DNA of 64,000 bases from Verrucomicrobium sp. BvORR034 (lineage in GTDB: Bacteria; Verrucomicrobiota; Verrucomicrobiia; Verrucomicrobiales; Verrucomicrobiaceae), in the NCBI RefSeq assembly GCF_000739635.1, contig NZ_BATQ01000113.1, forward strand, positions 1 to 64,000. The letters run 5' to 3'. The notes beneath the pieces were generated by a model that did no database searches, was not told the origin of the DNA, and saw only the letters and a list, made by a program, of their open reading frames with translations. The first letter of the stretch is position 1; the number at the start of each line of letters is the position of its first letter. Below, in pieces: positions 41,428-50,179 of the stretch. Both the position numbers and the translations under genes were made by a program.

Positions 41428-43086
41428 TTATTTCATCGCCCGGTTCACCGCGCTTAGCACTGCTTTGATGGAGGCCAATTCGATGTTGGTGTCCACCCCT
41501 GCTCCCCAGACGTTCTTGCCACCGGCCAGCTTGATCTGGATGAATGACAACGCACTGGCTCCAGTGCCTTCGCTCAGAGACTGCTCACGGTAAGTCGCGA
41601 TCTCAAAGGCGGGGGCACCGCTCTTGACCAGACCATCCACAAACGCTGCAATAGGACCATTGCCCTCTCCAGTGACCTCCACCTCCTGGCCATCACGGAA
41701 GACGCTGGCGCGGCAGCGGAACACCCCCGTGGTACCATCGGCATGGAAGTGTTTCAGCGAAAACGGCTGCTCACGCTCAATGTACTCGTTCCAGAACATG
41801 GTCTTGAGCTCAGCCGCGGTCACTTCTCGGCCCAGACGATCCACTTCGTCGTTGGCCAGCGGACCGAATTCCCGCTGCAGATCCTTCGGCAGTTCGATCC
41901 CAAACTCGGCTTCCAACAGGTACGCCACACCGCCTTTGCCGCTCTGGCTGTTCACGCGGATCACTTCGCGATATTCCCGACCGATGTCCTTCGGATCAAT
42001 CGTCAGATAAGGCACGTCCCAGACGCCACCTTTCTTCTCCCAGCCCGTCAGGCCTTTCTTGATGGCGTCCTGGTGGGAACCACTGAAGGCGGTGAACACC
42101 AGTTCTCCCGAATAAGGATGGCGGGGTGGCACTGACATGCCGGTGCAGCGCTCATACACATCGCGCAGGGCATTCAGGTTCGAGAAGTCCAACCCTGGAT
42201 CAATGCCATGCATGTAGAGGTTCATCGCGACCTGAACGATATCCAGATTGCCCGTCCGCTCACCATTGCCAAACAGCGTGCCTTCGACGCGATCCGCGCC
42301 TGCCAGCAATCCCAACTCGGTCGCCGCAGTGCCGGTGCCACGATCATTGTGGGTGTGCAGGCTGATGACCAGGGACTCACGATTGCGAATGTTGGTGGCG
42401 ATCCATTCGATCTGGTCGGCATACACATTGGGCATGGCGACCTCCACCGTATCCGGCAGGTTCAGAATCATCTTGCGCTCTGGAGTGGGCTGCCACACAT
42501 CAATCACCGCCTCGGAGATCTCCTTGGCGAACTCCACCTCCGTCGCGCTGAAACTCTCAGGAGAATACTGCAACGAGACATCTGATCCCGCCAAACGTGG
42601 CAGGCGATCCTTGATCATTTGCGCTCCGCGCACGGCCATCTTCACGATGTCCGCCTTCTCCATGCCAAAGACATAGCGGCGCTGTGCCGGTGACGTGGAG
42701 TTATACAGGTGAATTATGACCTTCTTCGCCCCGATCAACGACTGCACCGTCTTTTCAATCAGGTCCTCCCGTGCCTGCACCAGCACCTGCACGGTCACGT
42801 CATCGGGAATCCGCCCGTCTTCAATCAGACGACGATTGAAGGCAAACTCCGTGTTGGAGGCGGAGGGGAAACCCACTTCGATCTCCTTGAAGCCGCACTT
42901 CACAAGGGCATCAAACATCTCCAGCTTTTGGGAGACATTCATCGGCACCGCCAGGGCCTGGTTGCCATCACGCAGATCCACACTGCACCACCGGGGTGCG
43001 CGGGTCATGACTCGCGAGGGCCACTGTCTGCCAGGCAGATCGATGGCGGGGAATGGACTGTACTTTTGAGAAGCGGGGACAAACAT
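41428..43086 (-). CDS. leuA: 2-isopropylmalate synthase
   Basis: A 552-residue LeuA, long type with C-terminal regulatory domain. It condenses acetyl-CoA and 2-ketoisovalerate, the first step of leucine biosynthesis. The active-site pattern is clear: RWCSVDLRDGNQALAVPM (the DLRDGNQ motif), HTHNDRGTGTAATELGLLAGA (metal-binding HxH region) and GTLFGNGERTGNLDIV. The regulatory domain begins near 430 with NEYIEREQP and ends with VSA-NRAMK. The start is ATG 43086 (MFVPASQKYSPF). leuB, leuC and leuD are not in the window. Confidence 0.96.
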   Translation of the reverse strand: MFVPASQKYSPFPAIDLPGRQWPSRVMTRAPRWCSVDLRDGNQALAVPMNVSQKLEMFDALVKCGFKEIEVGFPSASNTEFAFNRRLIEDGRIPDDVTVQVLVQAREDLIEKTVQSLIGAKKVIIHLYNSTSPAQRRYVFGMEKADIVKMAVRGAQMIKDRLPRLAGSDVSLQYSPESFSATEVEFAKEISEAVIDVWQPTPERKMILNLPDTVEVAMPNVYADQIEWIATNIRNRESLVISLHTHNDRGTGTAATELGLLAGADRVEGTLFGNGERTGNLDIVQVAMNLYMHGIDPGLDFSNLNALRDVYERCTGMSVPPRHPYSGELVFTAFSGSHQDAIKKGLTGWEKKGGVWDVPYLTIDPKDIGREYREVIRVNSQSGKGGVAYLLEAEFGIELPKDLQREFGPLANDEVDRLGREVTAAELKTMFWNEYIEREQPFSLKHFHADGTTGVFRCRASVFRDGQEVEVTGEGNGPIAAFVDGLVKSGAPAFEIATYREQSLSEGTGASALSFIQIKLAGGKNVWGAGVDTNIELASIKAVLSAVNRAMK

Positions 43087-43558
43087 GGAAATAGGAAAGG
43101 GATAAATGAAGAGAAACGCGCTCCTGACAAGCAGGAGGCAAAGAGAAACCGATGTGCAAGGCCACCTTCATGGGTGGCGGGAGGGGTGAGATCAGTGGGC
43201 CGCCAACCCGAGTCGAAGGAGACCGGGAAGAAGATTCAGGCTGTGCACTGTCGAAGACATCGAGCCCCAAAGTAAGCATCCGGATCCATTTGTCTAGAAA
43301 AACATCATGGGGAGCGGTGCAGTCGTTTTGCGGGCACCTATCGGTCGTATCAGCGTGCAAAACGCAAGAGACTCCGTGCATCCTGAGCGAAAAACTGTCA
43401 CCAAGACGGAACACGTGAAAAATCAACCAATGCCTTCACCGTTGATAATCAAGTAGTTACATCACAACCAAAGGAGATGGCACGCGCCGTGCATAAGGGT
43501 TCGGTGTCGCAACACCCGTTGTGAACCACCAGCCAAAGCCCCCTGCACTATTTCTCCC
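43087..43558. other. gene-free divergent region between leuA and ECF sigma gene
   Basis: About 470 bases. No convincing gene. The leuA side is a long leader with several small hairpins, including CCTCCTGC/TCAGGAG-like arms close to the start. No T-box, no leucine-codon-rich leader peptide and no known riboswitch was recognised. Confidence 0.4.
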
Positions 43559-44170
43559 ATGAAAACCATTCCATTCCCCACCACCTCGGCCCACAATCTC
43601 GCACTTCTCGACGATGAATCGCTGATGGCGCTGATCACTGAGAAACAAGATCAAAAGGCTCTCGAAGTCCTCTATCAACGTCACCGCCCCGTTCTGCGCG
43701 GCGTGATCGGTCGCGTCGTAGGTGTGGATGCCGACGTGGACGACGTGTTGCAAGACGTGTTTATCCAGGTCTGGAAGCAGTCCGCAACCTTCTCCGCCAA
43801 GAAGGGACAGTTGCTTGGCTGGCTGATCACCATCGCCCGCCGCCGGGCGCTTGACCGGGTCCGCCAGCTTACCTCCTACCAGAAAGCCACCAACCGGTAC
43901 GAGGAGTCCATCAAGCCCGAAATCGGGCACGCAGAAGACTCCACGGTGGATCGCGAAGTGCGCCACAACGAACTGACCGAGTTGTTCGACCACCTGATTG
44001 CCGATCTGCCCAAGGAGCAAGGTGTCGCGGTTCAGCTCACCTTTTTCAGCGGACTTAGCCAGCGCGAAATCGCCGCCCGCCTCTCCCTGCCGCTTGGCAC
44101 GGTGAAAACCCGCATCGAACTTGCTGTGCGCAAACTGGGCCGTTCGAACCTGTGCCGCGAAGCTGCGTAA
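43559..44170 (+). CDS. ECF-type RNA polymerase sigma factor
   Basis: A 203-residue sigma-70 ECF factor. Region 2 is at about 35-105 (YQRHRPVLRGVIGRVVGVDA, DDVLQDVFIQVWK, GWLITIARRRALDRVR), and region 4 is at about 140-195 (LPKEQGVAVQLTFFSGLSQREIAARLSLPLGTVKTRI). The layout resembles SigK-like ECF factors. No anti-sigma or zinc-binding partner gene follows: the next features are a terminator and a tRNA. Its regulation is therefore probably by another route or a distant gene. The stop is followed by the terminator at 44232. Confidence 0.92.
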   Translation: MKTIPFPTTSAHNLALLDDESLMALITEKQDQKALEVLYQRHRPVLRGVIGRVVGVDADVDDVLQDVFIQVWKQSATFSAKKGQLLGWLITIARRRALDRVRQLTSYQKATNRYEESIKPEIGHAEDSTVDREVRHNELTELFDHLIADLPKEQGVAVQLTFFSGLSQREIAARLSLPLGTVKTRIELAVRKLGRSNLCREAA

Positions 44171-44231
44171 CCCCCATCTGGAGCCCCCTCCAAAACAGAC
44201 TCTGGTTCTGTATCATCCAAGCAGACTTCCG

Positions 44232-44260
44232 ACCGGTGGCACCCGCCACCGGTTTTCTTT
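44232..44260 (+). terminator. terminator after ECF sigma gene
   Basis: ACCGGTGGC (44232-44240) pairs with GCCACCGGT (44245-44253) over a 4-base ACCC loop. A T-rich tail TTTCTTTT follows. Confidence 0.85.
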
Positions 44261-44357
44261 TGTCCTTATCAATAGGGAGTGGCCCATCCTTTGCGGGAAG
44301 GAGGCTCTACCGCTCCGGCCACCCGAAAAAAACAGCACAAAAAAGTGAAGAAAACAC

Positions 44358-44385
44358 TTGTCTATTTTTGGGATCGCGGTACTAT
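44358..44385 (+). promoter_or_regulatory. candidate sigma-70 promoter of tRNA-Ala
   Basis: TTGTCT at 44358-44363 and TACTAT at 44380-44385 are spaced by 16 bases and placed about 18 bases before the tRNA 5' end. Both boxes match the consensus in 4 of 6 positions. Confidence 0.45.
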
Positions 44386-44403
44386 CTCTTCCTCCCAGAG
44401 CAC

Positions 44404-44479
44404 GGGGCATTAGCTCAGTTGGTAGAGCGTCTCAATGGCATTGAGAAGGTCAGCGGTTCGAATCCGCTATGCTCCACCA
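44404..44479 (+). tRNA. tRNA-Ala (anticodon GGC)
   Basis: A 76-base cloverleaf with encoded CCA. Acceptor arm GGGGCAT/ATGCTCC has the G3:U70 wobble pair that marks alanine tRNAs. D arm GCTC...GAGC, anticodon stem TCTCA/TGAGA with loop ATGGCAT (anticodon GGC), and T arm AGCGG/CCGCT with TTCGAAT loop. No intron. Confidence 0.97.
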
Positions 44480-44502
44480 AACCTAAGAATGGTTTGGTGG
44501 AG
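44472..44502 (+). repeat. 12-bp inverted repeat overlapping the tRNA-Ala 3' end
   Basis: CTCCACCAAACC (44472-44483), which includes the end of the acceptor arm and the CCA, is exactly repeated in inverse as GGTTTGGTGGAG (44491-44502) after a 7-base gap. It may form a 3' hairpin competing with the acceptor stem or marking the transcript end. There is no T-run after it. Confidence 0.65.
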
Positions 44503-45181
44503 TCCCCACAAAAAAGGCTGCAAACAAAAGCATGCCATTTATTTCTCTGAACCTGGTTTAAGGAAACCACCTTCCAAAGGCACCCCTGGTTGACTCCTCG
44601 ATCACTCCTGATTCATGGAGGCACTGCGATCTCATTCGCCAGTCGCAGCCAAGTTCCCAGGTTTCTGCCGACGAAGGAACTTCAGGACTCCCCACTATGT
44701 GCCAATGCCATCAGGGAAAGAAGAGCGGCCACTCCCATAACCTCTCCCTATGGGAACGAACTGAGGGCTGAATGCCCGGAGTCATGCCAGCCTTGGGCAA
44801 CGCTCAAAGTGATCGTGTATTTGAAATGCCCCAGGCTGTAGGCCCGATTCATTCAGGGATGTCTGTAGGCAGGCTTGATGAGACTGGGCCTTCGGTTTTC
44901 TGAGCCTAGCGATTCCCGCCTGCTGTAAAGGGGATAGGCCGCCGCGATTCCAATTCGCTCTCAGGCAATCAATACAGTGGCGCCATCACTTTTCCATGAT
45001 GGTATTGCACCATATGTGTTGGTCCCTTCCACAGGAGACGACAGGATCACACCCTCCCCCTGCCTCTCAACGATGGAGGGACTGCACAGAGCTTCCAGGC
45101 GTCGAGAAAGGAGAGCCCGAACTCCTGCGGCCAATCTCCATCGAGACACGATCAATCCCCAAGGACGTCCGTTTCCAACAA
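44503..45181. other. gene-free region
   Basis: About 680 bases between the tRNA and the terminator of the Sel1-repeat gene. I see no coding frame with credible composition and no RNA gene. Base content is lower in GC than in the flanks. It could carry an old deleted gene. Confidence 0.5.
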
Positions 45182-45211
45182 AAAACCCGCACCGTTTCCA
45201 GTGCGGGTTTT
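45182..45211 (-). terminator. terminator of Sel1-repeat gene
   Basis: AAAACCCGCAC (45182-45192) pairs with GTGCGGGTTTT (45201-45211) in an 11-bp stem. The minus strand continues in a T tract (the A-run at 45181 and before). It lies 38 bases beyond the Sel1 gene stop at 45250. Confidence 0.8.
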
Positions 45212-45249
45212 GATAGAGTGAATCAGCAAGAGATTCTCAGCGAAACCGA

Positions 45250-46992
45250 CTAGCGGGTAGCGGGTTTGCGGGGGGCACCCGTTGCAGGAGCCGCCGGGGT
45301 GGCAGCAGGAGCTGCGGCAGGCGGAGTCACGGCAGGAGCCTTGGCATCAGCGGCGGCCTTTGCCTTGCGGGCTTCACGATCCGTCTTCATGCGGGCGATG
45401 GTGGCCTCTGCCTTCTGGATCTTGTCTTGAGTGAGGGCCTTGTTACCCTTGGTCACGGCATCCAGAGCGCCTTTAACCACTTCGTTCTTGGGATCGATTT
45501 CCTGGGCCTGCTTGAAGAACACATAGGCAGACTCAAAGTCAGGCTTGGCCGTGTCACCAACCGGGACCATGAGGCCGCGGAAGTGAAGGCTGCCCAGACG
45601 GACAAAGGCCTCGAGACGCACGGCGTCGCTGGCGGCGGGAGAATCCGCAGCAGCGAGGTAGGAGGCGGCAGCGGCCTGATAAGGAGACCCTTTGTCGCTG
45701 TCGATCACCAGACCCTGTTCGCTCACGAGACCGTAGCTGAGAAGACCTTCCGGAAGACCTGCAGCAGCGGCGCGGGCGAACCAGCCAGCGGCGGCAACCG
45801 GGTCTTTCAGAGTGCCATTGCCATTGAGGTAATAAGCACCGGCCTTCTGCATGCCATATGCCAGACCGTTCACGGCGGACTGCAGGAAGTAAGTGAATGC
45901 CTTGGTTGGGTCCTTGTCCACAGTGCGTCCTTCTTCGTAGAAGGTGCCGACGTTGTAGATGGCGAGAGGCACATTGCTCTGGGCAGCCAGACGGTACAGT
46001 TCAAGTGCGGCAGCGGCGTTGGGGGCGACGTCGATCTTCTTGTCGTCCTTGTCGAGGTCCACACCCTTGTCGTAGAAGCCGGCAAGACGAACTTGAGCGA
46101 TCGAGTCATTGCCCTGGGCAGCGCGGCGATAGAAGTCGAGAGCCTTGTCGAAGTCTTTCGTCACACCAGCAAGGCCGCTCTCATGCAGTTCACCCATGAT
46201 CCGGAGACCGGTGGCATTGTTCTGCTTGGCAAGTTCTTCGAACTTCTTCACCGCCGCAGCGGGGTCGGCGGCAATCGTCTTCTCACCGATTTTCTTGCCA
46301 TCCAACAGCACTGAACCGAGGCTGGCCAGCGCACCGGGGTTGCCGAGGTCAGCCGCCTCGTTCAACAAAGTCCAGGCCTTGTCGTCATTCTGGCTCTCTT
46401 TGCCACCTGCGCCGAGATAGAACTGAGCCAGCTCAAACTTGGCCTGGCTGTCCTTTTCCTTGCTGGCGACTTCGAGCAGCGCTTCAGCAGCCTTGGGGTC
46501 CACTTTGTAGCCAGCAAGGCCACGAAGATGAATCTGGGCCATGTTGCGACGGGCGGCATTCAGCCCTTTGTCGGCGGACTTCTGGATCCAGTCCACGCCT
46601 TCCTTCGTCACCTTCTCTTCTTTGCCGGAAGCGGCAAGAATGAAGCCGAGGTTGTTCATGGCCTGAAGCTGATTCTGGGCGGCAGCCTTCTTGTAGTAGT
46701 CAAGCGCCTGCTCCAGAGCTCCCTGCTGATTGCTCTGTTGGAGGAAAAGACCCACCGCAAACTGGGCATCCTTGTCCCCCTTGGTGTCGGCGAGGTCCTT
46801 GATCTTCTTGATCGTCTCGTTCACCGCCGTCCCAACCTGGGACGTATCACCTGAGGAAATATTGCCCATGGCGTCGGCCAGCTTCTGCACTTGGGCCGTC
46901 ATTTCGGGCGAGGGGCTCGACCACTCTGCGGTATTGAGTCCGAGGGCCGCTACCATCGCGGCCATCTTGAGGCTAATAAGACTATGCAACAT
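45250..46992 (-). CDS. exported Sel1-like (SLR/TPR) repeat protein
   Basis: A 580-residue protein with an N-terminal signal-like helix (KMAAMVAALGLNTAEW) and about a dozen Sel1-type repeats of 36 residues across 60-480, for example AVGLFLQQSNQQGALEQALD, LAGFYDKGVDLD, IYNVGTFYEEGRTVDKDPTK, and KAGAYYLNGNGTLKDPVAAA. The C-terminus is a Lys/Ala coiled segment followed by Ala/Pro low complexity (TPAAPATGAPRKPATR). Sel1 proteins are scaffolds, often periplasmic. ATG 46992 is preferred; a start at 47049 would add 19 polar residues before the signal. Partner unknown. Confidence 0.85.
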   Translation of the reverse strand: MLHSLISLKMAAMVAALGLNTAEWSSPSPEMTAQVQKLADAMGNISSGDTSQVGTAVNETIKKIKDLADTKGDKDAQFAVGLFLQQSNQQGALEQALDYYKKAAAQNQLQAMNNLGFILAASGKEEKVTKEGVDWIQKSADKGLNAARRNMAQIHLRGLAGYKVDPKAAEALLEVASKEKDSQAKFELAQFYLGAGGKESQNDDKAWTLLNEAADLGNPGALASLGSVLLDGKKIGEKTIAADPAAAVKKFEELAKQNNATGLRIMGELHESGLAGVTKDFDKALDFYRRAAQGNDSIAQVRLAGFYDKGVDLDKDDKKIDVAPNAAAALELYRLAAQSNVPLAIYNVGTFYEEGRTVDKDPTKAFTYFLQSAVNGLAYGMQKAGAYYLNGNGTLKDPVAAAGWFARAAAAGLPEGLLSYGLVSEQGLVIDSDKGSPYQAAAASYLAAADSPAASDAVRLEAFVRLGSLHFRGLMVPVGDTAKPDFESAYVFFKQAQEIDPKNEVVKGALDAVTKGNKALTQDKIQKAEATIARMKTDREARKAKAAADAKAPAVTPPAAAPAATPAAPATGAPRKPATR

Positions 46993-47174
46993 AATTTTCG
47001 AATTGAATGAAGAGTGCGATTCAGACCCGCATGAGGTCGAAGCGCTCATTTTTGGCTAAAAGATTCGCCTAAATCAAGCAAATCTGGTGAATGGCCGAAA
47101 AATGCCGTTTGGGCGCACTGCTACCGGGACTTTTACTTGCTCCCGCAGGGGGCAACAGTTGACAATGCTGACAA

Positions 47175-48899
47175 ATGACCCACGCCAAGGCGACCCTTGC
47201 CCAAGCCCGTGCCCATCTCGCAGCCCTGAGACACCGCCTGAGAGAAGATTTAGGCGAGAAGCGCCTCATGACGCTGACCATCTCAGCCTTCATGCTGCTG
47301 TACATGACGGCCGCCTACCTGCTGGTGAACCGGGGGCTCAGCTTTGTCCATGCCCTCCCCCTGCTGGGGCCGCTGCTCACCGAGCGGATGCTGTACCTGC
47401 TGTTCTTTTTCTTTTTCCTGATGCTGGTGATGTCCAACGCCGCCATCACGGGAATCAGTCTTTTCCGGCGACAGGAGACGGGCTGGCACCTGAGCCTGCC
47501 CATGCCCCATGGCAGCATCGTGATCTGGAAGACCATTGAGGGCCTGCTCATTTCCAGCTGGGGGCTCATTCTGTTGAGCGCTCCCATTTTGGCGGGGTTT
47601 GGCAGAATCTTTGACGCTGGGCCCTTCTTTTACATCTCCAGTCTGGCGGCTGTCGTGTGCCTCATCGCCCTGGCCTCCAATGTCAGCACCTGGTTTCTGC
47701 TCATGGTGGTGAAGTTCTACCGCCCTTGGTGGCTCAAGGTGGGAGGCACTTTGGTTTTGGGCATGGTGGTTTACATCATCTGGCAGATTCGTGACAGCCA
47801 GACGGGGCAGTTTGTCTCCAGTGACGTGGCCAGCAACGTGCGCCAGATCCTCGGGCACACGCAGATCTGCACCCACCCTCTTCTCCCAAGCTCCTGGGTG
47901 GCTGAGGTGGTGATCGCCTCCGGGCGGGAACTCCCGGGTCGGGCGATGTTCTTCACCCTGCTGTTGCTGAGCAATGCCATGGCCGCATGGATCCTCACCG
48001 CCGTAGTCGCCAACCGTTACTTTTACCCCTCTTGGAACCGCGCACTTCAGCACTCAGAGCTGCGCAACATCGCCAACGGTCAGGCGGTGTTTGCCAACCA
48101 CAAATCCCGCCCTGAGTTCCTGCTCCGCAGAGTGACCCCCTTCCGCCGCAGCACCCTGGCCCTGGTGGGCAAGGATGCCCTGACGTTTCTCCGCGAACCC
48201 ATGCAGTGGGGCCAGTGCACGCTCATCTTCGGCCTGCTGCTGCTTTATACCTCGAACCTGCGCAATCTGGGCTACAACTACAAGGACCCCACCTGGAGCG
48301 CCATCATCAGCCACCTCAACCTCACGGTGTGCTGCCTCGCCATGTCCACCCTCACGACGCGGTTTGTCTTCCCCCAGTTCAGCCTGGAGGGGCAGCGTTT
48401 GTGGATTCTGGGACTTGCACCTTTTCCCCTCACCCGCGTCATCCGGCAGAAGCTCTGGCTGAACCTTGCCGCCTCCACACCGTTGACCACGCTTCTGGTG
48501 GTGGTGTCGTGCTTCAGCTTGAAGCTCCCCATGCATCGCGCCGTGTTCTTTGTGTCCGCCATCGTCCTGATGACCGTCGGCCTCAATGCCCTCGCGCTCT
48601 CTCTCGGAACGCTCCTGCCAAATCTGCGGGAGACCAACTCTGCCAAGATCGTGTCCAGCTTTGGAGGCACCCTCTGTCTGGTGGCCAGCTTCTTCTACAT
48701 CGCCATCGCCATGACAGTCCTCGTGGTACCCACGGTGATCGGTCGAAGGTCGGTTTCTCCAATGCCAATGGAAGATACTTATCGACTAGAAGCATCGGCA
48801 ATCGGAGTACTGTTCATCTTAACAGTACTTATTGGTGGAATTCCATACTATTTCGCCCTTCGCCGCACGAAAACCCTCGCAAACTTAGGAGAGCTGTAA
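47175..48899 (+). CDS. ABC-2-like multi-spanning membrane protein
   Basis: A 574-residue membrane protein with about 12 hydrophobic segments in two halves, resembling the putative ABC-2 exporter permeases (PF16949-like). First half: MTLTISAFMLLYMTAAYLLV, SSWGLILLSAPILAGF; middle cytoplasmic part VGKDALTFLREPMQWGQC is a typical coupling region; last helices near 545-565. No ATPase gene is adjacent, so the partner is elsewhere or absent. The last roughly 45 codons (about 48760-48896) use A/T-ending codons, unlike the rest of the gene (see findings). Confidence 0.75.
   Translation: MTHAKATLAQARAHLAALRHRLREDLGEKRLMTLTISAFMLLYMTAAYLLVNRGLSFVHALPLLGPLLTERMLYLLFFFFFLMLVMSNAAITGISLFRRQETGWHLSLPMPHGSIVIWKTIEGLLISSWGLILLSAPILAGFGRIFDAGPFFYISSLAAVVCLIALASNVSTWFLLMVVKFYRPWWLKVGGTLVLGMVVYIIWQIRDSQTGQFVSSDVASNVRQILGHTQICTHPLLPSSWVAEVVIASGRELPGRAMFFTLLLLSNAMAAWILTAVVANRYFYPSWNRALQHSELRNIANGQAVFANHKSRPEFLLRRVTPFRRSTLALVGKDALTFLREPMQWGQCTLIFGLLLLYTSNLRNLGYNYKDPTWSAIISHLNLTVCCLAMSTLTTRFVFPQFSLEGQRLWILGLAPFPLTRVIRQKLWLNLAASTPLTTLLVVVSCFSLKLPMHRAVFFVSAIVLMTVGLNALALSLGTLLPNLRETNSAKIVSSFGGTLCLVASFFYIAIAMTVLVVPTVIGRRSVSPMPMEDTYRLEASAIGVLFILTVLIGGIPYYFALRRTKTLANLGEL
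48808..48827. promoter_or_regulatory. SOS-box-like palindrome inside the 3' end of the ABC-2-like gene
   Basis: TACTGT (48808-48813) and ACAGTA (48822-48827) separated by 8 bases give the TACTGT-N8-ACAGTA layout of gammaproteobacterial LexA sites. It lies about 105 bases before the next gene start. Whether the local LexA binds this type of site is not known from the sequence. Confidence 0.35.
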
Positions 48900-48930
48900 T
48901 ACTTAGACGGGTAAACCAAACTCGTCTGTC

Positions 48931-49626
48931 ATGCCTAAAGCCGCTACAAGTTCGATGTACTATGACAGGGAAGCGCCGGTGCTTCGCTTCGAGGAGTCGG
49001 ATGACTTCAGTGACTATGCTGCCAAGCCCAATGGCCACAGCCAGGTGGTGAACCACAGCGCTCCGGTCTCGTCCGGAAGCGATGACCCGTTCAGTGAGCT
49101 CAAGAGCAAGCAGGAATCCCTGCTCAAACTCCGCCAGGAGCTGGATCGCACCCAGCGCGAAGCGCAGGAACTGGAGGCCCAACGCCTCAAGGAAGAACGC
49201 TTCTCCACCGGTCGCAGGGAAATCACTGAAAAAGTTTCCCGGAACCTCGCCCGCCTGGAGCGTGAGCTCTACAACGCGCAAAAGATCATTGAGGAGATCT
49301 CGGTGGCACGTGAGTCCTTTGAGCATCACCTCGAATCCCTCCGCACCATCCGCCCCGAGACATGGAAGCGTTGCGATCTCAATGAGGAGCTCGATCGCGC
49401 CATCGGTGCCGTCGAAGATGCAGAGAACGAATTTGGCAAGGCAAGCCGCCGGCTTGCCACCGTGCTCCCAGAGGGCAGCCAGGCCTCGTTCCTCGTCGGC
49501 TCCCAACTGGGCGGCGGGGCACTTCCGCAGGATTTCCAGAGCTGGCTTCGCGCCGGATTCGCCTTCACCCTCCCGCTTCTTGCAGGCATCGCCCTGCTCA
49601 TGCTGCTGGGCAAGTTGTTCCTCTAA
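48931..49626 (+). CDS. coiled-coil protein with C-terminal membrane anchor
   Basis: A 231-residue tail-anchored protein. A disordered N-terminal part (about 1-50) is followed by a long coiled coil (about 53-120: LKSKQESLLKLRQELDRTQR, VSRNLARLERELYNAQ). A helical segment follows, and the last TM is at about 207-229 (AGFAFTLPLLAGIALLMLL). The N-terminus (MPKAATSSMYYDREAPVLRF) is conserved-looking but not assignable. The next gene has the same architecture and is 17 bases away, so the two form an operon. No family recognised. Confidence 0.65.
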   Translation: MPKAATSSMYYDREAPVLRFEESDDFSDYAAKPNGHSQVVNHSAPVSSGSDDPFSELKSKQESLLKLRQELDRTQREAQELEAQRLKEERFSTGRREITEKVSRNLARLERELYNAQKIIEEISVARESFEHHLESLRTIRPETWKRCDLNEELDRAIGAVEDAENEFGKASRRLATVLPEGSQASFLVGSQLGGGALPQDFQSWLRAGFAFTLPLLAGIALLMLLGKLFL

Positions 49627-49643
49627 CTCCGAGCCGCACTCCC

Positions 49644-50027
49644 ATGTCCAGCAACGTCCGCGTACGCAAGCCCTCCGCCAAGACTGCCAAGTCTCTGACG
49701 CAGCAGGACAAGGCTGCCAACACCCGCACCCTCAAGGAAAAAACTGATGATCTGCAGACCCGGATTCTGCGGGTGGAGATGGACATTGTGTCCGCCTCCC
49801 GCCAGGCCCAGGAGCGCCGCATCAAGTACCGGGACACCCTGCCCCCAGAGCCCTCGGCCCGCCGTGGATTTGCCCAGGGTGAACGCCGTCTCACGCTCGC
49901 ACAAACCCGCGCCCGCAATCGCAAGACGATGGTCCAGTGGGCCGAGTTCGCCGTTACGGCCATCATCCTGATTGGAGCCTGTGCGTGGCTCTACCAGTGG
50001 TGGATGCGCACCCAGGGCGGCTTCTAA
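49644..50027 (+). CDS. coiled-coil protein with C-terminal TM, partner of the preceding gene
   Basis: A 127-residue basic protein: Lys-rich N-terminus, a short coiled coil (about 30-60: LKEKTDDLQTRILRVEMD), an Arg-rich linker and a C-terminal membrane segment (about 98-120: FAVTAIILIGACAWLYQWW). It mirrors the layout of its upstream neighbour, so the two may form a membrane complex (inference). It ends before a strong terminator at 50051. Confidence 0.65.
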   Translation: MSSNVRVRKPSAKTAKSLTQQDKAANTRTLKEKTDDLQTRILRVEMDIVSASRQAQERRIKYRDTLPPEPSARRGFAQGERRLTLAQTRARNRKTMVQWAEFAVTAIILIGACAWLYQWWMRTQGGF

Positions 50028-50050
50028 GCGTCCTCAGCCTTGATCCATTT

Positions 50051-50083
50051 GCGGGGTCCGTGTCATGCGGCCCCGCTTTTTTT
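50051..50083 (+). terminator. terminator after the coiled-coil/TM pair
   Basis: GCGGGGTC (50051-50058) pairs with GGCCCCGC (50069-50076) with one G-U pair, followed by seven T (50077-50083). It lies 24 bases after the stop. Confidence 0.9.
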
Positions 50084-50179
50084 GTGCCCGGCCACGACTT
50101 CCAAAACCGCGCCCCCATTTTCCTTTCCTCATCTCGCAGAGGCTTGACATTGCCGCCTCCGCCTTTCCATTAGTGGGGC

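Noticed and set aside
43087-43400. A possible leader peptide or T-box before leuA
   Set aside because: The small frame on the minus strand has only scattered Leu codons, no run of them, and no T-box or specifier pattern is visible.
44404-44502. Integrative element attachment site at tRNA-Ala
   Set aside because: The repeated 3' end is inverted, not direct, and no integrase or mobile genes follow.
44590-44841. An 83-codon frame in the gene-free region after tRNA-Ala
   Set aside because: Its composition and lack of any pattern do not support coding, and no start signal is present.
45427-46314. A 295-codon plus-strand frame opposite the Sel1 gene
   Set aside because: Antisense to repeats with a strong Sel1 pattern; its apparent periodicity mirrors those repeats.
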